Of a stretch of 64,000 bases of DNA, positions 33,449-42,840 are shown piece after piece; position 1 is the stretch's first letter, and each line of letters starts with the position of its first letter. A model generated the notes under the pieces. The model made no database searches. It saw nothing but the letters and a program-made list of their open reading frames with translations, and was not told the origin of the DNA. The stretch comes from Sphingorhabdus_B arenilitoris (GTDB taxonomy: Bacteria; Pseudomonadota; Alphaproteobacteria; Sphingomonadales; Sphingomonadaceae). Location of the stretch: the NCBI RefSeq assembly GCF_042651485.1, contig NZ_JBHSDH010000013.1:1178001-1242000 (forward strand), in the 5' to 3' direction. Made by a program: the position numbers and the translations under genes.

Positions 33449-34726
33449 ATGATCAAGAAAATCGGGGCTTGGATTAAACGGCATCCAATATGGTCGGCAA
33501 TCATTGGACTGGTTACTGTGTTCATCGCGTACAACATATTAAAGCCGGCACAGCCAGAATACGAATATCTGACCGACACCGTCGTGAAGGGCGATATTGT
33601 CCGCAATGTATCGGCGAGCGGTAAGCTGAGAGCGCTAAACACCATCAATGTGGGTGCAGAGGTTTCGGGGCAAATCACCAAAGTCTATGTCGATTATAAC
33701 TCGCCCGTAACTAAAGGACAGGTGCTAGCGGTGATTGATCCCACCCGCGTCGGGGCCCAAGTCAATCAGGGTGAGGCACAGGTTGCATTGGCACAGGCCG
33801 GACTACAACAGGCGCAAGCCAATGCCGAAAAAGCCCGCAGCGACCTTGCCCTGCAACAGCGCAATTTTGCGCGGCGCAAGGCGCTGGCCGATAAAGGTTT
33901 TCTGTCCAAGGCCGATCTTGATTTGGCCGAAACGCAGCTGATCGCCGCCCGCAATGCTGTGCAGGTCACGCAGACTCAGATTAACAGCAGCCGGGCCCAA
34001 ATCCGTCAGGCAGGCGCGCAGCTATCGTCATCTCGGCTCGATCTTAATCGGACCAATATTGTCGCGCCGGCCAGCGGTGTCATTATCAACAAGCTGGTAG
34101 AGCCGGGAACCACCGTGGCGGCGAGTTTCCAAACCCCCAATCTGTTTGAAATCGCGGCCGACATCACCAAAATGCAGGTAGAAGCATCGGTGGATGAAGC
34201 CGATATCGGGCAAGTGAAAGAAGGTCAGAATGTTACCTTCACCGTCGATAGTTACCCCGACGATATATTCAAAGCCAAGGTCCGCCAAGTACGCCAAGCG
34301 CCGGTCGAAAGTCAGAATGTCGTCAGCTATCTTGTCATCATCGACGTCGATAATCTGGAGGGTAAGCTGCTGCCCGGAATGACCGCCAATATTGAAATCA
34401 TCACTGGGTCGAAAAGCAATGTGACACGCGTGCCTAGCCCTGCCCTGCGGTTTCGTCCTCGCGCCGCCGACCGCGAAACACAGGACAATGGCGGCGAGAA
34501 AAAGCCCGACAAGCAAAAACGGCAGGCGCTCGTCTATGTTGCGACCAATGATCCCTATAAACCCAAAGCGCGGATCGTTACCATCGGCGTCGAAGGTGAT
34601 GAATATACCGAAGTCATTAGCGGCTTGAAACCAGGCGAAAAAGTTCTGACCCGCACCAAATCATTGAAACCAAAAACCGAGGCTGAGGCTGATGCGGATA
34701 CGGGGGAAGATGACTCCGCTTCTTGA
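33449..34726 (+). CDS. MacA-like periplasmic adaptor of an ABC exporter
   Basis: A 425-residue membrane-fusion protein with an N-terminal signal anchor (PIWSAIIGLVTVFIAYNIL). The order follows: lipoyl/barrel-sandwich half (NVSASGKLRALNTINVGAEV SG region, about 52-72), long coiled-coil hairpin rich in Ala/Gln/Arg (about 100-190), second lipoyl half (NIVAPASGVIINKLVEPGT), then beta-barrel and membrane-proximal domains. The C-terminus is a charged linker. It links the inner-membrane MacB-like ABC complex to an outer-membrane channel, which is not encoded here. The following ATPase gene overlaps its end by 17 bases. Confidence 0.9.
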   Translation: MIKKIGAWIKRHPIWSAIIGLVTVFIAYNILKPAQPEYEYLTDTVVKGDIVRNVSASGKLRALNTINVGAEVSGQITKVYVDYNSPVTKGQVLAVIDPTRVGAQVNQGEAQVALAQAGLQQAQANAEKARSDLALQQRNFARRKALADKGFLSKADLDLAETQLIAARNAVQVTQTQINSSRAQIRQAGAQLSSSRLDLNRTNIVAPASGVIINKLVEPGTTVAASFQTPNLFEIAADITKMQVEASVDEADIGQVKEGQNVTFTVDSYPDDIFKAKVRQVRQAPVESQNVVSYLVIIDVDNLEGKLLPGMTANIEIITGSKSNVTRVPSPALRFRPRAADRETQDNGGEKKPDKQKRQALVYVATNDPYKPKARIVTIGVEGDEYTEVISGLKPGEKVLTRTKSLKPKTEAEADADTGEDDSAS

Positions 34727-35423
34727 AACCCGTGATCTGGTCAAAGACTTTACCATTGGCGGCGAAATCGTTCACGCCGTCAACGGGGTCAGCCTGACCA
34801 TCGAAAATGGTGAATTTGTCGCGATCATGGGAACCAGCGGATCGGGCAAATCAACCTTTATGAATATGATCGGATGTCTTGATATTCCGACATCGGGCAC
34901 ATTGATGCTGGACGGTGTGGATACCAAGACATTGTCGAATGACCAGCTCGCCGAAATCCGGAATCAGAAAATCGGTTTCGTTTTTCAACAATTCAATCTG
35001 CTCGCCCGCACCAGCGCATTGGACAATGTGGCTGTGCCGCTGATTTACGCCGGTGTGCCGCGCGCCGAACGGCTCCGACTGGCCGAAGAAAAGCTCGTCG
35101 AGATGGGCCTTGGCGACCGGCTGCTCAATAGCCCTGCCAAATTATCCGGCGGACAGCAGCAGCGCGTGGCGATCGCGCGGGCGCTCGTGACAAAACCGCT
35201 CATGCTGCTCGCGGATGAGCCAACCGGGGCGCTAGACACGCAAACATCGCTCGACATTATGGCGGTGTTTCAATCGCTCAACGAAAAAGGTATCACCGTG
35301 ATATTGGTCACGCATGAGCCGGATATTGCCGAATATGCGCAGCGCCGCGTCCTGTTCCGCGATGGCAAAGTCATCGACGATGCGCTGGTCAAAAACCGCA
35401 AGAGGACGTTGGCCAATGGCTAA
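34710..35423 (+). CDS. MacB-type ABC transporter ATPase
   Basis: A 237-residue nucleotide-binding protein. Walker A is GTSGSGKST (41-49), the Q-loop lies in VFQQFNLLAR, the ABC signature is LSGGQQQR (145-152), Walker B is LMLLADEP (164-171) and the H-loop is VTHEPD. The family is LolD/MacB-like. In E. coli MacB this domain is fused to the permease; here it is a separate gene. The start at 34710 follows GGGGGAAG and overlaps the adaptor gene. It overlaps the permease gene by eight bases, implying tight coupling. Confidence 0.94.
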   Translation: MTPLLETRDLVKDFTIGGEIVHAVNGVSLTIENGEFVAIMGTSGSGKSTFMNMIGCLDIPTSGTLMLDGVDTKTLSNDQLAEIRNQKIGFVFQQFNLLARTSALDNVAVPLIYAGVPRAERLRLAEEKLVEMGLGDRLLNSPAKLSGGQQQRVAIARALVTKPLMLLADEPTGALDTQTSLDIMAVFQSLNEKGITVILVTHEPDIAEYAQRRVLFRDGKVIDDALVKNRKRTLANG

Positions 35424-36663
35424 GCTTCGGCAAAATCTGGCGGGCTGGGGCGTGAATGTCGCGATTGCCTTCACTGCGCTTGGCACCAATTTAATGCGGT
35501 CTGTGCTGACCACTTTGGGCGTGATGATAGGTGTGTTCTCCGTGATACTGGCCGTCGCCGTCGGCGCAGGAGCGCAGGTGTCGGTCACCGATTCCATCAG
35601 CGCGCTGGGCTCCAACATGGCGATTATTGTGCCGGAACCCGATAGTGACGGACCAAGGCGGCAAACCGACCGGGGCCGCCTGACCGAAAGAGATATTCGC
35701 GCGATCCAAAAACAAGTGCCTGGCATCATCGCCGCCGCGCCGCAGCTGCGCACCAGCGTGCAATTGGTGGCCAGCGGGCGTAACGCGACCACATTGGCGA
35801 GCGGTGTGACGCCGGCTTATGCGGTCGTTTCCAACCTGAATGTCGATGATGGCCGCTTCATCAATGATGGCGACGTCAATTCGGGTTCACGCGTCATGGT
35901 CATCGGCCAGACCGTGGCGACAAAATTATTCGGCAGTTTTGATCCGGTCGGCGAAACCGTGCGCGTCAACAACGTGCCCTTCACCATCATCGGCCTACTG
36001 GAAAGCAAGGGCAGCAGCTTTGGCAATGACAATGACGACACGATACTCGTCCCATTGAAAACCATGCGGCAACGGTTGATTGAAAATACGCAGCAAGGTC
36101 CCGATGACATTCATCTGGCCTTCGTTGGCTTTGACGATGAAGAAGCGCTAACCGCCGGGCAGAAGGAAATTAAGAGCCTGCTGCGCGACCGCTACCGTAT
36201 CCCTGAAGGTAAGATTAGCCCCTTCACGGTCCGCACCACGACCGAAATTGCGGAAGTAACAGGCGAGGTCACTGGCATATTTCAGGCCGTCCTTGTTGCC
36301 ATCGCGTCCATATCGCTATTGGTTGGCGGGATCGGCATTATGAATATCATGCTGGTCAGCGTCACCGAACGCACCCGCGAAATTGGCCTGCGCATGGCAT
36401 TGGGGGCAAAGCGCACCGATATCCGCAATCAGTTTCTGGTGGAAGCGGCAGTGTTGTGCATCATTGGCGGCGGCATTGGCTTAATCCTTGCCAAGGGCGC
36501 GGCAATGGCATTTCAGGCCTATGCCGACTTTCCTGCGCCGATCAGTGTCGTGGTTGCCATCGGCGCTATCATCTTCTCTGCGCTCATCGGTCTGGCATTT
36601 GGCGGCTACCCGGCCATCCGTGCATCGCGCTTGTCGCCTATTGAGGCATTGCGCAGCGAATAA
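35416..36663 (+). CDS. MacB-type ABC transporter permease
   Basis: A 415-residue permease with the FtsX/MacB topology: one N-terminal transmembrane helix (LTTLGVMIGVFSVILAVAVG), a large periplasmic MacB-PCD domain (about 50-285), then three C-terminal helices. The motif GGIGIMNIMLVSVTERTREI (about 310-330) and the end PAIRASRLSPIEALRSE are diagnostic. It probably transmits ATP hydrolysis mechanically to the periplasm for export of peptides, lipids or antibiotics. The ATG at 35416 overlaps the ATPase stop. The transported substrate is unknown. Confidence 0.93.
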   Translation: MAKLRQNLAGWGVNVAIAFTALGTNLMRSVLTTLGVMIGVFSVILAVAVGAGAQVSVTDSISALGSNMAIIVPEPDSDGPRRQTDRGRLTERDIRAIQKQVPGIIAAAPQLRTSVQLVASGRNATTLASGVTPAYAVVSNLNVDDGRFINDGDVNSGSRVMVIGQTVATKLFGSFDPVGETVRVNNVPFTIIGLLESKGSSFGNDNDDTILVPLKTMRQRLIENTQQGPDDIHLAFVGFDDEEALTAGQKEIKSLLRDRYRIPEGKISPFTVRTTTEIAEVTGEVTGIFQAVLVAIASISLLVGGIGIMNIMLVSVTERTREIGLRMALGAKRTDIRNQFLVEAAVLCIIGGGIGLILAKGAAMAFQAYADFPAPISVVVAIGAIIFSALIGLAFGGYPAIRASRLSPIEALRSE

Positions 36664-36678
36664 CGCGGCACGATTAAG

Positions 36679-36696
36679 TTAGGGTCCGGACCCTAA
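36679..36696. terminator. 18-bp perfect palindrome at convergent gene ends
   Basis: TTAGGGTCCGGACCCTAA is fully self-complementary. It lies 15 bases after the permease stop, and its last bases overlap the stop codon of the minus-strand lipoprotein gene. There is no T-tract, so it is not a textbook intrinsic terminator, but the location suits a bidirectional transcription or processing barrier. Confidence 0.5.
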
Positions 36697-36998
36697 ATCG
36701 AACGATCCTGCTCCGCATCAATTTCCCGCTCTATATCGCGCAGATCGTCGCATGCGCCTTGGTCGCCATTCTCGCATTTATCCTGCGCTTTATCTCTCTT
36801 TCGCGCCAATTTGCCCAAATTCTCTTCTTTTTGGCGCAGCGCCCGCCCTCTTTTTTCGTCTGACTCCGATTGGCTGGTGGTCAGGACATCGGCGGTTTTG
36901 GAAACGACCTTAACGGGCGCGGTGACGACATCTTTGACAATCGACGTTACACAGCCGGACAGCAGGAAAGGCGCAGATAATAGAAGAAGAATTCGCAT
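36693..36998 (-). CDS. Small lipoprotein with charged coiled-coil
   Basis: A 101-residue protein with a signal peptide ending in a lipobox, FLLSGC, so the Cys at residue 16 should be lipidated. The mature part starts VTSIVKDVVTAPVKVV and becomes a highly charged helix (EKRGRALRQKEENLGKLARK). Two further cysteines occur in DKCENGDQGACDDL, likely a disulfide. Similar lipoproteins are common in sphingomonads, but no function is known. It converges with the ABC permease gene across an 18-bp palindrome. Confidence 0.75.
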   Translation of the reverse strand: MRILLLLSAPFLLSGCVTSIVKDVVTAPVKVVSKTADVLTTSQSESDEKRGRALRQKEENLGKLARKRDKAQDKCENGDQGACDDLRDIEREIDAEQDRSI

Positions 36999-37059
36999 AT
37001 TATTTCTCCCTTACTCGCGCTTAATATTCGGCTGCCGATTACGCCGCGATGAACGGTAG

Positions 37060-37929
37060 CTATGCCAGCAACGCCTGTGCGATGGCCCGCACTTCGTCAG
37101 CCATATCGTCCCGTTGCAGCGCAATCGCCAAATTCGCTTCTATATAGCCGACTTTTGATCCGCAATCATAGCGTTTGCCGTCAAAGGTGACAGCGTGAAA
37201 AGGCTGATTACCGATCATCCGTGCCATTGCGTCGGTCAATTGAATTTCGCCGCCCGCACCCTTTTCCTGATTTTCCAAAGTCCGCATCACTTCTGGCTGT
37301 AAAATATAACGGCCCGAGATGATTAAGTTGGAAGGTGCATCGGCAATAGCGGGCTTTTCAACCAGGCCTTTAACCTCGGTAAGGGCTCCATGGGAGGCAC
37401 CAGGATCAATAACGCCATAGCTCGACACCTTATCTTGCGGTACTTCCAGCACGCTGATCAAATTGCCGCCGACTTCATTATACGCCTTCACCATTTGCGC
37501 CATACATCCGGGCGATCCGTGCATAAATTCATCGGGCAGGAATATCGCAAAGGGTTCATCGCCGACAATGTCCCGCGCACACCAAATGGCATGACCCAGC
37601 CCCATCGGCTCCTGCTGCCGCACATAGGCGCAATTGCCCGGGCCGAGCCGCGTGGGTTCAAGCACCGCGAGGCTTTTGCCGCGTTCCGCCATGGTGCGTT
37701 CCAGTTCAAAAGCGATGTCGAAATGATCCTCAATCGCGCTTTTGCCGCGCCCGGTGACAAATATCATCTGCTCGATACCAGCCTCCCGCGCCTCATCGAC
37801 GGCATATTGGATCAGCGGGCGGTCAACCACTGGCAACATCTCTTTGGGAATAGCCTTTGTCGCGGGTAGGAAACGAGTTCCCAGTCCGGCAACGGGAAAC
37901 ACAGCCTTACGGATGGGTTTGTGGGTCAT
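37060..37929 (-). CDS. galU: UTP-glucose-1-phosphate uridylyltransferase
   Basis: A 289-residue nucleotidyltransferase that makes UDP-glucose for polysaccharide and envelope synthesis. The N-terminal nucleotide-binding motif is FPVAGLGTRFLPATKAIPKE (11-30), followed by MLPVVDRPLIQYAV. FLPDEFM near 130 and GLVEKP (about 190) are the sugar-phosphate site, and YDCGSKVGYIEA is near the end. Length matches GalU. UDP-glucose could feed exopolysaccharide synthesis, relevant to the exosortase A genes at the right edge, but no direct link is visible. Confidence 0.95.
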   Translation of the reverse strand: MTHKPIRKAVFPVAGLGTRFLPATKAIPKEMLPVVDRPLIQYAVDEAREAGIEQMIFVTGRGKSAIEDHFDIAFELERTMAERGKSLAVLEPTRLGPGNCAYVRQQEPMGLGHAIWCARDIVGDEPFAIFLPDEFMHGSPGCMAQMVKAYNEVGGNLISVLEVPQDKVSSYGVIDPGASHGALTEVKGLVEKPAIADAPSNLIISGRYILQPEVMRTLENQEKGAGGEIQLTDAMARMIGNQPFHAVTFDGKRYDCGSKVGYIEANLAIALQRDDMADEVRAIAQALLA

Positions 37930-37978
37930 ATATGCGGCCTTACTTTTTTCTGACGTCAGAATGCCTAACCCAGTAAGG

Positions 37979-38521
37979 TTAATTTTCGCCTTTTACCAGC
38001 CGGTCCGCGTAACCCTTTTTCAGCTTCGCCAACTTGGGCGGGATCACCGCAAGGCAATATGGGTTGCGTTGCCCTTCGCCATCCCAATATTCCTGATGAT
38101 AATCTTCGGCCGGATACCAGATATCGGCCTCTTCGATAGTCGTCACAATCGGCGCTGGCCAATCGGCCTGCGCTTTTTCAATGCCTGCCTTGGCCGCAGC
38201 GCGCTGCTCCTCGCTGACAGGGAAAATCGCGCTGCGATATTGGGTGCCAATGTCATTGCCTTGGCGGTTCAGCTGCGTGGGGTCGTGTGTTGCGAAGAAT
38301 ATTTCCAATAAATCGCCATAGCTGATGACGTCCGGGTCGAAATCAATCCGAATGGCCTCTGCATGGCCGGTTGATCCGCTGCATACCTGTTTATAGGTGG
38401 GATCGGCCAGATGCCCGCCGATATATCCGCTTTGGACGCGGGTCACGCCCGCCAATTGGCCGAACACGGCCTCTGTGCACCAAAAACATCCGCCTGCCAA
38501 AATTGCCTGCTGCTGCGCCAT
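37979..38521 (-). CDS. msrA: Peptide methionine-S-sulfoxide reductase A
   Basis: A 180-residue enzyme that reduces methionine-S-sulfoxide in damaged proteins. The catalytic motif GGCFWCTEAVF (11-21) begins with the nucleophilic Cys13. GVTRVQSGYIGG, SGSTGHAEAIRIDFDP and YRSAIFP are family landmarks. The recycling cysteine expected near the C-terminus in some MsrA proteins is not present in the last 30 residues apart from YCLAV, near residue 160, which may serve. It is located between galU and the RND pump genes. Confidence 0.95.
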   Translation of the reverse strand: MAQQQAILAGGCFWCTEAVFGQLAGVTRVQSGYIGGHLADPTYKQVCSGSTGHAEAIRIDFDPDVISYGDLLEIFFATHDPTQLNRQGNDIGTQYRSAIFPVSEEQRAAAKAGIEKAQADWPAPIVTTIEEADIWYPAEDYHQEYWDGEGQRNPYCLAVIPPKLAKLKKGYADRLVKGEN

Positions 38522-38568
38522 TTCAAACTCCTGTTGTGATGCTTCTTACATAAGGCGTGATTGCCGCC

Positions 38569-41500
38569 TTACAAGGCAGGCACGGCGTCAGGGGCGGTTT
38601 CCTCCTCATGCTTCACCGTGCTACGCACGACGAGTAAATACATGGCCGGAGTAACGATACGCGATAATAAGGTGGAAGAGATTAACCCGCCGATCAGCAC
38701 AATCGCCAACGGCCCATATAGGCTGCCCCCAAATAGGGCGAGCGGCATCAATCCACCGATCGCGGTCACCGATGTCAGCAGGACGGGAAGGAAGCGCACC
38801 TCTCCTGCTTTTTCGATCGCCTGGATCAGCTTCATTCCCCCTGCCCGCAGCTGGCTGGTGAAATCGACGAGCAGGATGGAGTTTTTAATCTCTATCCCGA
38901 TCAAGGCGACAAAGCCGATGACCGCGAGGAAGGAGAGTGTATTGCCCGTCACCAATAACGCAATTAAACCGCCAAACGTGCCCAGCGGTATGACGCCCGC
39001 CACCACCAACGCCTCCCTAAACCGTCCAAATTCCGCGACCAATATGGCAAAGATACAGAAAATGGCGGTGAGGATAATCGGACCAAAGCCGCCAAATGTT
39101 TGGTTGATTTTCTCGGCCTCCCCGCCGACGCTGATCGAATATCCATTGGGCAGTTGCAGCTTTGCCAATTCGCGTTCGACATTGCCGTTTACCTTTGACA
39201 GCACGGTTCCCGGACGCACCTGTGCGGTAACCGCGACAAACCGTTCCAGATTATACCGGCGGATCGACGAAGGCGACGATACCAGTTGCGGATTGCTGAT
39301 TTCGCGCAGCTGCACCGGCTGTCCGCTGCGCGTCGCGACATAGACTTGATCCAATGCCGAAATGGGCTGCGCATTATTGATCGGCAGGCGCACGGTTACC
39401 GGATAGCTGTCCCCCTCGCTATCCCTGTATGTGCCCGCCCGCTCTCCGCTGAGTGCGAGCCGGATGGCGCGGCGCGGTGCGCCTGAGGGAATATCAAGAA
39501 GCGCGGCTTTCGCGTCATCAAGCCCAATATCCAAATCGACCCGGTCCACCGCCAAAGGGTTGACAACATCGCGCGTACCAGGCGTTTTTTTGATTATCTC
39601 CGCAACCTTGCCCGCCCATTGTTTTAACACATCCTGATCCGGCCCGATTATTCTATACTCCACCGGTGCATTGAGCGGCGCGCCATTTTGAAACAACACG
39701 ACCTTCACCCGCGCACCGACAATTTTATCCAGCTTTTCACGCAGGCGGCTGACCATATCGATGCTTTTCTGCCCCTCCCATTCATCCATGACGGCCAGGA
39801 TTTCGCCTTGGTTATTTTTCTCGCCGCGCTCAAACACATTGTAAAATACCGATGGATTAAACCCGCCCACCGTTTCGGCACGCAATTTTATCGCTGGTTC
39901 TGCGGCCAATATTGCCGACGCTTCTTTGACCAGATCGCCGGTTTGATCGAGGCTCGCCCCTTGCTCGGCCTCTATCTGAACGCGGAAATAGGATGTGTCG
40001 GCATTGGGAAACAGGCTGAAACCCATAACCGGAACCAGCAGAAATGCCGAGCAAGTAATCGCAAGCGCCCCCCATACAAAGCGGCGCGGCATGGCGAGCG
40101 CGCGGGTGAGCAATGGTTTATAGAAACGGTCAATGTTGCGCATCATCCATTTCATAACGGCGTTGCCCTCCGGATCATCGTCGCGGCGCAGCATCCGGCT
40201 GGTTAAAAAAGGCACAATGGTGAGCGATACGATCATCGACGCACCAACGGTATAGATGATGGTGCGGATGAAACTTTGGGTGAATTTGCCCGCGCCCTCG
40301 GGCAAGAATAGCAAGGGGAGAAAGGCGAATATCAATACGCCGGTCGATCCCAATACTGCCTTGGTAATTTCTTTGGTGCCTTCAATCGCAGCCAATGCCC
40401 GGTCTTTACCCATGCGCAGATGGCGCGCGATATTTTCGACCACGACGATGCTGTCATCCACCAGCAGGCCGAGCGACAATATGAAACCCGCCACCACGAG
40501 CTGACTTAGATTATAGCCATTGCCATATACGGCAAGCAATCCGCAGGCGATGGATAACGGTATCGATATCATCACAATCGCCGATGCCCGAAACCCAAGA
40601 GGCAGCAGAGTGAAGATGACAAGGAACAGCGCGATTGCAAAATCACGGGCAAGTTCGCGCAAGCGTTTTTTAATGTCCTTGCTTTGATCAAATTGCACCA
40701 CCGCTTCAATATCGGGCGGCAAAAATTCTTTCTGCCTTTCCAGCTCCGCAACCAAAACATCGCGCAGCTTTGTAGCGTCGGTTCCCTGTTTCTGATTCGC
40801 GGTGATAAAAATCGCCCGCTTGCCATTATGCGACACGCGAACCCGCTGCTCCTCTGCGCCAAAGCTGACATCGGCGATATCGGACAGGCGCAGCGCCGCA
40901 CCGTCGTTGGTGCGCAGCGGAAGAGCGCGGATCGTATCTAAATCACGAAATGCGCCGCCCGCCTCCACATTAAACCGGCGCTGGCCGCTGACCACAGAGC
41001 CGCTCGGCACATCTGCGCCCGCAAGCTTTACGGCATCGGCCACAACACTGGCTGGAAGCTGCAACTCGGCCAGTTTTCCGGGCTTAATCGCTATCGTAAT
41101 TTCGGGTTGAGGCAGACCATGAATTTCGGCCTGACGAACCTCCGCATAACGGCCCAAAGCCTCGCTAACATCGCGGCCATATTTTTCCATCCGGTACCAG
41201 CTTGCGGTTTCGCTCACCAACGCAATTTGCAAAACGGACGTGTTGGTGGTTCGAATTTTTTCAAAGCTGAGCCGCGCCAAACCAGCGGGCAATTGACTGC
41301 GCAGCGCGGATACTTCACGCACCGTATCATTGAAATATTCATCCGGATCACCCGACCAATCAAATTCGGCGCGGATGACTGCGCTGCCGTCATTGCTGGT
41401 CGATGCCACCTGTTTGACATCCTCCAATCCTTGCACCAACTCCTCAATGGGCTTCGCCACAGTTTGTTCAATTTCTGCTGCATCTGCGCCTGGCAGGGTG

Positions 41501-41646
41501 GCGACAATCGACACAACTGGCATGGAAAAATGCGGATCGACCGCACGCGGGATCGACAGAAATGCCGATATGCCAAGGCCGCATAACAACATGAACAGCA
41601 CCAAAGTCAGCTGCCAGCGGCGGATAGCGAATTCGGCCAGATGCAT
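38569..41646 (-). CDS. RND efflux pump inner-membrane permease
   Basis: A 1025-residue resistance-nodulation-division pump, probably trimeric and driven by proton import. The N-terminus has FAIRRWQLTLVLFMLLCGLG. TM4 carries the paired acidic residues for proton relay (LGLLVDDSIVVVENIARHLR, near 395-415). The second half has the symmetrical GFVALIGIEIKNSILLVDFT. Two large periplasmic porter loops are present. The adaptor gene ends 16 bases upstream, so both are co-transcribed; no outer-membrane TolC-like gene adjoins. Substrates (drugs, solvents or other compounds) cannot be assigned; heavy-metal signature residues are not evident. Confidence 0.93.
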   Translation of the reverse strand: MHLAEFAIRRWQLTLVLFMLLCGLGISAFLSIPRAVDPHFSMPVVSIVATLPGADAAEIEQTVAKPIEELVQGLEDVKQVASTSNDGSAVIRAEFDWSGDPDEYFNDTVREVSALRSQLPAGLARLSFEKIRTTNTSVLQIALVSETASWYRMEKYGRDVSEALGRYAEVRQAEIHGLPQPEITIAIKPGKLAELQLPASVVADAVKLAGADVPSGSVVSGQRRFNVEAGGAFRDLDTIRALPLRTNDGAALRLSDIADVSFGAEEQRVRVSHNGKRAIFITANQKQGTDATKLRDVLVAELERQKEFLPPDIEAVVQFDQSKDIKKRLRELARDFAIALFLVIFTLLPLGFRASAIVMISIPLSIACGLLAVYGNGYNLSQLVVAGFILSLGLLVDDSIVVVENIARHLRMGKDRALAAIEGTKEITKAVLGSTGVLIFAFLPLLFLPEGAGKFTQSFIRTIIYTVGASMIVSLTIVPFLTSRMLRRDDDPEGNAVMKWMMRNIDRFYKPLLTRALAMPRRFVWGALAITCSAFLLVPVMGFSLFPNADTSYFRVQIEAEQGASLDQTGDLVKEASAILAAEPAIKLRAETVGGFNPSVFYNVFERGEKNNQGEILAVMDEWEGQKSIDMVSRLREKLDKIVGARVKVVLFQNGAPLNAPVEYRIIGPDQDVLKQWAGKVAEIIKKTPGTRDVVNPLAVDRVDLDIGLDDAKAALLDIPSGAPRRAIRLALSGERAGTYRDSEGDSYPVTVRLPINNAQPISALDQVYVATRSGQPVQLREISNPQLVSSPSSIRRYNLERFVAVTAQVRPGTVLSKVNGNVERELAKLQLPNGYSISVGGEAEKINQTFGGFGPIILTAIFCIFAILVAEFGRFREALVVAGVIPLGTFGGLIALLVTGNTLSFLAVIGFVALIGIEIKNSILLVDFTSQLRAGGMKLIQAIEKAGEVRFLPVLLTSVTAIGGLMPLALFGGSLYGPLAIVLIGGLISSTLLSRIVTPAMYLLVVRSTVKHEEETAPDAVPAL

Positions 41647-41662
41647 TAAGATTGGCCCATTT

Positions 41663-42739
41663 TTATCCGGCTGTCCGAACCGGTTGGACTTTCATCCCGC
41701 GTGACAATTTCTCACCGCCAGACACCACGATCATTTCGCCCGCTGATATACCGCCTTTCACCATTACAAAGCCGTCCGTTAATGCGCCAATGGTGACATT
41801 ACGGGTTTGCACAATATTGCTTTTGGGATCGACCACATAGACCAGCCCCTCACCCGTCCGCACCGCGAATAATGCGCTCGCCGGGATTTGCAGGGAACCA
41901 TCATCGGCGGCAGGCAATTTAATCGCTGCCTTGCCAATTTGGCCCGATCTGATCCCGGATTTTGCAGGCAAGCGAAAGTGAATGATAAAAGCGCCAGTGG
42001 CCGCATCGGCGCGGCCTTCAATCTCGCTAATCGTCGCTTGAAACGGATCGGCATCTTGCCCGTCCAAGCTGATCATGGCCGCTATGCCGGGGCGCAATTT
42101 GGCGGCGTCGCTATTTACAACTGCCACCCGAAAGTCAAAACCCTCATCATCCTGCCCCATTAAAATTGCCGGGCTGCCTGCTGCGATCACTTGTCCCGGC
42201 TGCGCAAAGCGGGATAGCACAACGCCGCTGGAGGGGGCATAAATGCGCGATGTTCCGGTCGCAAAACCAGCCTGTGCGACGCGGGCTTCGGCGGCTTTGC
42301 GCGTGGCATCGGCGGCTTCATATCTGCCTTTGGTGATCCATCCGTCCTTATATAGCTGCGCGACCCGGCCAAATTCGGCGTTGGCTCGTTCCTGTTCGGC
42401 GCGGGCGACGTTCAAATCACCCTCTACATTGGTGGTATCAAGCGCCGCGACCAATGCCCCGCGTTTAATATAGTCGCCGACATCATATCGCACCACAGAA
42501 ACCTTGCCGGCGGTTGTGAAACCAAGCGGCGTTTCGCGGCGATGCCGAACGGACCCGGCCGCTTCTATTGTCCGCAGCAAATTGGATGGCTGCACAATCG
42601 CAACCTTCACCGGCAGGATTTCATCCGCCTGCGCATTTGCGGTCGGTGCCGCCGCCTTTTTATCATTGCAGGCACCGAGCAAGAGCGCAGGCGCAAGCGC
42701 CAATGCCACTGATAATTTGTGATATTTATATGTACGCAC
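41663..42739 (-). CDS. RND efflux periplasmic adaptor lipoprotein
   Basis: A 358-residue membrane-fusion protein. The signal peptide ends in a lipobox (LALAPALLLGAC), so Cys24 is probably lipidated. Order: lipoyl half (EAAGSVRHRRETPLGFTTAG), short coiled-coil hairpin (LNVARAEQERANAEFGRVAQ), second lipoyl half (RIYAPSSGVVLSRFAQPGQV), beta-barrel, membrane-proximal domain. It bridges the downstream RND permease and an unlinked outer-membrane channel. A 100-base gap to the M48 gene, which is transcribed on the same strand, holds the likely promoter. Confidence 0.92.
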   Translation of the reverse strand: MRTYKYHKLSVALALAPALLLGACNDKKAAAPTANAQADEILPVKVAIVQPSNLLRTIEAAGSVRHRRETPLGFTTAGKVSVVRYDVGDYIKRGALVAALDTTNVEGDLNVARAEQERANAEFGRVAQLYKDGWITKGRYEAADATRKAAEARVAQAGFATGTSRIYAPSSGVVLSRFAQPGQVIAAGSPAILMGQDDEGFDFRVAVVNSDAAKLRPGIAAMISLDGQDADPFQATISEIEGRADAATGAFIIHFRLPAKSGIRSGQIGKAAIKLPAADDGSLQIPASALFAVRTGEGLVYVVDPKSNIVQTRNVTIGALTDGFVMVKGGISAGEMIVVSGGEKLSRGMKVQPVRTAG

Positions 42740-42840
42740 TGCCCCTCCGACCGTTGTTTCGTCTTCTATTCGAAGAAAACGGCATTGGGAACAGCCGATA
42801 ACAAAGAAATGAGGAGCAATAGCCGTTTTTCCAACGATTG

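Noticed and set aside
38561..39343. 260-codon plus-strand frame opposite the RND permease
   Set aside because: The RND permease is unequivocal on the other strand; the translation here is Ser/Pro/Arg-rich with no domain.
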